Positions 59,274 to 64,000 of a stretch of DNA of 64,000 bases are shown piece by piece (the first letter of the stretch is position 1; every line of letters begins with the position of its first letter). The position numbers were made by a program, and so were the translations under genes. The stretch comes from an uncultured Prevotellaceae bacterium (GTDB lineage Bacteria; Bacteroidota; Bacteroidia; Bacteroidales; Bacteroidaceae), in assembly GCA_947169245.1 (NCBI GenBank), contig CAMVPA010000016.1, positions 1 to 64,000 of the forward strand, read 5' to 3'. Below the pieces are notes generated by a model, which was not told the DNA's origin, did no database searches, and was given only the letters and a program-made list of their open reading frames with translations.

Positions 59274-60860
59274 CTAAAGGGAGGGGCTGGGGGTGGGTCT
59301 ATGCACCTCATGCCCCTCGACAACGATGGCCGAGAAGGGACGCGACGGACAGACATACTCGCAAGCTCCGCAGCCGATGCAGGCCGACTCGTTGACGGCG
59401 GGCACCATGGGCGACTCCTCGTCGTCCTCGTCGAGCATCACCATCTCGATGGCGCCCGTTGGACAATGGCGGGCACAGTTGCCGCACTCCACGCCGTCGG
59501 TCAGCGGCACGCAGTTCTTCTTAATCCATACGGCGTGGCCAATATGAATGTCCGTTTTCTCTTCGACATCAATGAGTTTGATAGCACCTGCCGGGCAGAC
59601 CTCCGAGCAACGCGTACACTCCGGACGGCAGAAGCCTCGTTCGTACGACATCACGGGCAGCATCAGGTGCATCAAGTCGGTCGACGGACGGAGCACCTGG
59701 TTGGGACACTGCGACACGCAGAGCTGACAGCCTGTGCAGTGCTGGGCAAAATGTTGGAACGACAGCGAGCCCGGCGGCGTCAGCGGCGTCTGACGCTCGG
59801 GCGACACCTTGTCCTCGAGCTCGGCCAGTCCACCATCCATCAGCTTCTCCTTTTTCTGGGCCATTGCCGCGGTAGCCATGAGGGCAGAGGTGAGGAGGAA
59901 CGAGCGACGAGAAAGGCCCTCCCTATCAAGCCTCCCCCTATCCCCCTCCAAGTAGAGGGGGGACTCATCTGCGCTTGCACTCCCCTCCCTACTTGGGGAG
60001 GGGTCGGGGGAGAGGCTGTTGGGGGAGAGTCTTAATGCTCCGAACTTACACTTGTCAATGCAGTCGCCACAGACCACACAGCGGCTGTAGTCCACCGAGT
60101 GCGTCTTATAGTCGATGCAGGCGGCCTTGCAGTTCTTCGAGCACAAGGAGCAGTTCTTGCACTTGTCCTTGTCGAAGCGCACCTTGAGCCACGAGAAGCG
60201 GGCAAGCAGCGACAGCACCGTACCGACAGGACACACCGTATTACAATAGGTACGTCCGCCACGCCAGGCGAGCACCGCCAGCACCACCAGCGTCACCAAG
60301 GCGATGATAAGCACGGGCAGCGACTTCATCCACACATCGACGGTGTAGAAGGCATAGCTATCGGCACGCTCGGCCACGTAGCCCAGCACGTTGTTGCCTA
60401 ACATCCACACGGGCTGCAGCACCATCGTGGCAATACGGCCATACGCACTATAGGGCGCCAGCAGCTGGAACAGTGAGCCCACGCCGGCCACCAAGGCGAT
60501 GATGAACAGCACCAGCACGGGGTAGCGCAGCCAGCGTACCTCCTTTGAATAACTGTACCTATTTTTCTTACGACGCAGCCGTGCCAGCACATCCTGAAGG
60601 ATGCCTAACGGACAGATGACCGAACAGTAGATACGTCCGAAGACGAGCGTCAGGACGACAAGGCCCACGATGACGGCCACGTTGAGCGCCAGGACAGCGG
60701 GCAAGAACTGGACTTTAGCCATCCATGAGAGCCAGTGATGCGCCGTTCCTGTGAAGTCGAGGAAGAGCAGCGTAATGCCCACGAAGAACACCACTGCCAG
60801 CGCGATTCTGATTTTCCGAAGCATAGATTCTTGATATTGTGATTGTCGTTTAGGCTGCAA
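59274..60860 (-). CDS. 4Fe-4S membrane protein, NapH-like N-terminus fused to NapG/MauN-like ferredoxin domains
   Basis: YCSVICPLGILQDVLARL, TYCNTVCPVGTVLSLLAR, multiple CxxCxxCxxxC motifs, several TM helices. Confidence 0.88.
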   Translation of the reverse strand: MQPKRQSQYQESMLRKIRIALAVVFFVGITLLFLDFTGTAHHWLSWMAKVQFLPAVLALNVAVIVGLVVLTLVFGRIYCSVICPLGILQDVLARLRRKKNRYSYSKEVRWLRYPVLVLFIIALVAGVGSLFQLLAPYSAYGRIATMVLQPVWMLGNNVLGYVAERADSYAFYTVDVWMKSLPVLIIALVTLVVLAVLAWRGGRTYCNTVCPVGTVLSLLARFSWLKVRFDKDKCKNCSLCSKNCKAACIDYKTHSVDYSRCVVCGDCIDKCKFGALRLSPNSLSPDPSPSREGSASADESPLYLEGDRGRLDREGLSRRSFLLTSALMATAAMAQKKEKLMDGGLAELEDKVSPERQTPLTPPGSLSFQHFAQHCTGCQLCVSQCPNQVLRPSTDLMHLMLPVMSYERGFCRPECTRCSEVCPAGAIKLIDVEEKTDIHIGHAVWIKKNCVPLTDGVECGNCARHCPTGAIEMVMLDEDDEESPMVPAVNESACIGCGACEYVCPSRPFSAIVVEGHEVHRPTPSPSL

Positions 60861-60991
60861 AGATACGAAAAAGGCGCCATTAAAACGTCCTTTTTGTAAA
60901 TATTAACGCAAACGTCGGGGAAAGTGTTGCGGAAAACTTGGCGGTTCCCGTTTTTTGTGTTACTTTTGCAGTCTGACTAACCGATAACACA

Positions 60992-62014
60992 ATGAGAAAG
61001 ACGTTATTTATAGCCTTAGGCTGTGGACTACTGGCCATTGGCTGTAGCGACCGAAAAGCGCCAAAGGACAAGGCTCCGACACGGGTGAAGACCGAAGTGG
61101 TGACACTGGCTACGGGAGAGAACGGACAGACGTATGTAGGCATCGTGGAGGAACGCGAGGCCACAGCCGTCAGTTTCACGAACATGGGCACCGTGAAGCG
61201 GATGCTGGTGAGCGAGGGACAGACCGTCAGCCGTGGACAGCTGATAGCCGAGATAGACGACACACAGGCCCGCAACCTGCTCAGCGGTGCAGAGGCGCAG
61301 ATGGCGCAAGCCAACGACGCTCTGGAGCGCTACAAGATGCTGCACGATGCCGGCTCGCTGCCCGAAGTGACGTGGGTGGAGATTCAGAGCAAGGTGGCAC
61401 AGGCTAAGTCACAACTCGAAGTGGCACGGAAAAATCTGGCCGACTGCCGGCTCGTGGCTCCCGTAAGTGGTATTATCGGCAAGAAAATGACAGGTGTCGG
61501 CGAGACTGCCCTGCCCTCGCAGGCCGTAGTGAACATCCTCGACATTTCGACTGTCAAGGTGAAGGTGGCCATCCCCGAGGCTGAGATCAGCAGCATCAAC
61601 AGCAACACCTCTTCTATTATAAAGGTGGAGGCTATTGGGCGGAGCTTCGAGGGAGGTCGCATCGAGAAGGGCGTCGTGGCCGATGCGCTGACGCACACCT
61701 ACGACCTCCACATCAACGTGGCGAACAACGGCCGACTGCTCCTGCCAGGCATGGTGGCATCGGTTCAGTTTGTTGCTGCGCCACAGCAACAGACAGGACA
61801 GCTGTCGGTGCCCGTGACGGCAGTGCAGCGGAAGGTCGACGGGTCGCTGTTTGTATGGACGGTTAGTAACGACGGTGCCGCCCACCGCACGACGGTGACC
61901 ATCGGCGAGACTACTGGCAACCACGTGACAGTCAGTACTGGCATCAGCGATGGAGACCGTGTTGTGACTGAGGGTTATCAGAAACTGAGCGAAGGGACGA
62001 AGGTGGTGTTTTAG
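60992..62014 (+). CDS. RND efflux periplasmic adaptor (lipoprotein)
   Basis: LLAIGCSD lipobox; GTVKRMLVSEGQTVSRGQLIAEID; LVAPVSGIIGKK. Confidence 0.93.
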   Translation: MRKTLFIALGCGLLAIGCSDRKAPKDKAPTRVKTEVVTLATGENGQTYVGIVEEREATAVSFTNMGTVKRMLVSEGQTVSRGQLIAEIDDTQARNLLSGAEAQMAQANDALERYKMLHDAGSLPEVTWVEIQSKVAQAKSQLEVARKNLADCRLVAPVSGIIGKKMTGVGETALPSQAVVNILDISTVKVKVAIPEAEISSINSNTSSIIKVEAIGRSFEGGRIEKGVVADALTHTYDLHINVANNGRLLLPGMVASVQFVAAPQQQTGQLSVPVTAVQRKVDGSLFVWTVSNDGAAHRTTVTIGETTGNHVTVSTGISDGDRVVTEGYQKLSEGTKVVF

Positions 62015-62065
62015 TTCCCCCTGTCGATATATCGAAATAGCGTTATAACAAAATAACGAAGAATC

Positions 62066-64000
62066 ATGAAACAGATGAACTGGCTCCGCTGGCCGTTGGA
62101 GCACTACCCCATAACCATCCTCATGGTCGTCATCCTCTTCGGCATCGGCATCTTCGGCATGAAGGAGATGCCAAAGGACGAGTTCCCGGCCTTCACCATC
62201 AGGCAGGGCGTAGTGGTGGCGGCCTATCCGGGTGCCACGGCCGAGGAGGTGGAGGAGCAGGTGGCACGGCCGTTAGAGCGTTACCTCTTCACGTTTAAGG
62301 AGGTGCGCCGCGAAAAGACCTCGACGACGTCGCAGAACGGTATGTGTTTGGTACATGTCTACCTGAACGACGACGTGAACGACAAGGACGAGGTATGGTC
62401 GAAAATCAAGCACGGCCTGAACCTCTTCAAGCAGCAACTCCCCGCCGGCGTTCTCGCGCTGATTGCCAACGACGACTTCGGCAACACCAGCGCCTTGCTC
62501 ATCGCCATCGAGAGCCCGGAGCGCAGCTATCGCGAGTTGCATGACTACTGCAATCGTCTCAGCGACCGTCTGCGGCGCATACCCTCTGTAGCCAACGTGC
62601 ACAGCTATGGCGAACAGCAGGAGCAAATCAGCCTCTACGTCGACCGTCAGCTCCTGCAGGCCTACGGCATCGGCCAGCAGATGCTTCTCTCGAAGCTCCA
62701 GCAGCAGGGGTTGACCACCATGAGCGGCAGCATCAGCAACGACACGGAGCAGACACCCATTCACATTGAGCCCACCCAGCGCAGCGAGGACGAAATCAGC
62801 AGTCTCATCATCTTCAGCGACCCCGTCACTGGCAAGGTCGTCCGCCTTCGCGACATCGCCGTCGTGAAGAGAGAGTACGACACCAGCGGCGGCTATATTG
62901 AGCAGGACGGACATCCCTGCGTACTCCTCTCGTTGGAGATGACACCTGGCAACAACATTGTGCAATATGGCAAGGACGTTGACCGCGTGCTCAGCAGTTT
63001 CGATGCTGAGGAGCTGCCCGCCGACGTCACCCTCACCCGCATCGCCGACCAGCCAAAGGTGGTTGCCACGAGCGTCTACGACTTCCTGCGTGACCTGCTC
63101 ATCTCGATGGTCATCATCATCATCGTTATGATGATTCTCTTCCCCCTGCGCAGTGCTATCGTCGCCGCCATCACCATCCCGCTGAGCACCTTTATTTCTG
63201 TCGGCATCATGTACATGGCGGGCATCGAGCTCAACATCGTCACCCTGGCCGCCCTCATCGTCGTCCTCGGCATGGTAGTCGACAACAGCATCGTGGTTAT
63301 CGACGGCTATCTGGAATACGTCGGCAAAGGCTACAAGCCCAAGGAGGCCGCACTGGAGTCCTCGCGCCAGTATTTCATGCCGATGATGCTCGCCACGCTC
63401 TGCATCTGCGTTATCTTCTACCCGCTGCTCTTCACCATGAAGGGCGCTGGTCACGACGCGCTGCACGACTTCCCGTGGACCATCACCATCAACCTCATGG
63501 TGTCGCTGTTCCTCGCCGTCACCGTCATACCATTCCTTGAGGTGCTCATCATCAAGAGCCCCTCACAGGAAGGAGCAGGGGGTGGGTCTACTATCACCAA
63601 GTGGGTACAGCGTACCTACGACCGCGTCCTCGACTGGACCTTCCGCCACCCGTGGGTTACCATCGGCGGCGGCATCGCCTGCGTGCTGCTCTCGTTGCTC
63701 ATCGTGCCGAGCCTGAAGCTACGCCAGTTCCCTTATGCCGACCGCGACCAATTCGCCGTCGAGATATTCATGCCCGACGGCAAGAGCCTCGCCGATGCCC
63801 GCTCACTTGCCGACAGCGTCCGTCTCAGCCTCGCCACCGACGACCGCGTCACCGGCATCACCTCGTTCATCGGATGCTCGTCGCCACGCTTCATGGTGTG
63901 CTACGCCCCACAGATGGCCGGCAAGAACTTTGCCCAACTCATTGTCAACACCACGTCGCAGCAGGCCACACTCGACCTGCTGGCCCGTTACCAGCCGCAG
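62066..64000 (+). CDS. RND efflux transporter permease (partial, runs off right edge)
   Basis: Not in the ORF track: MKQMNWLRWPLEHYPITILMVVILFGIGIFGMKEMPKDEFPAFTIRQGVVVAAYPGATAEEVEEQVARPLE... Confidence 0.95.
   Translation, partial: MKQMNWLRWPLEHYPITILMVVILFGIGIFGMKEMPKDEFPAFTIRQGVVVAAYPGATAEEVEEQVARPLERYLFTFKEVRREKTSTTSQNGMCLVHVYLNDDVNDKDEVWSKIKHGLNLFKQQLPAGVLALIANDDFGNTSALLIAIESPERSYRELHDYCNRLSDRLRRIPSVANVHSYGEQQEQISLYVDRQLLQAYGIGQQMLLSKLQQQGLTTMSGSISNDTEQTPIHIEPTQRSEDEISSLIIFSDPVTGKVVRLRDIAVVKREYDTSGGYIEQDGHPCVLLSLEMTPGNNIVQYGKDVDRVLSSFDAEELPADVTLTRIADQPKVVATSVYDFLRDLLISMVIIIIVMMILFPLRSAIVAAITIPLSTFISVGIMYMAGIELNIVTLAALIVVLGMVVDNSIVVIDGYLEYVGKGYKPKEAALESSRQYFMPMMLATLCICVIFYPLLFTMKGAGHDALHDFPWTITINLMVSLFLAVTVIPFLEVLIIKSPSQEGAGGGSTITKWVQRTYDRVLDWTFRHPWVTIGGGIACVLLSLLIVPSLKLRQFPYADRDQFAVEIFMPDGKSLADARSLADSVRLSLATDDRVTGITSFIGCSSPRFMVCYAPQMAGKNFAQLIVNTTSQQATLDLLARYQPQ

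Overview
This window looks like a Bacteroidales chromosome segment, most likely Prevotella-like, judging from TAnnTTTG promoters, fimbrillin, SusB/GH97 and DUF4924-type proteins. Most of it is housekeeping sequence: def, ruvX, murB, pheS, rfbD, prfC, Sua5/YrdC, fmt, rpe, tex, thrS, a PurF-like protein, two ECF sigma factors, tandem deoxynucleoside kinases, GH97 and an RND efflux system. The main accessory locus is a compact type II-C CRISPR-Cas system at about 42.06-49.77 kb. It comprises a minus-strand tracrRNA with its own promoter and terminator (absent from the ORF track), a 1510-aa Cas9, a DUF1016/PDDEXK nuclease gene between cas9 and cas1, cas1, cas2, and a short array of 47-bp repeats transcribed back toward the cas genes. 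Each repeat contains a full Bacteroidetes promoter (TTG-N19-TATCTTTG). The locus is bracketed by ~57-bp imperfect direct repeats. Other notable structure: a 168-bp symmetric inverted repeat in a putative mobile-element region; a HepT toxin remnant next to an intact MntA-like antitoxin; unlisted small ORFs (smalltalk-like, fimbrillin-linked and a 37-aa ORF); a duplicated hairpin-plus-promoter module; a likely leaderless mRNA; and many short repetitive or palindromic elements inserted in frame into conserved proteins. All family assignments come from reading the translations; no database search was run.
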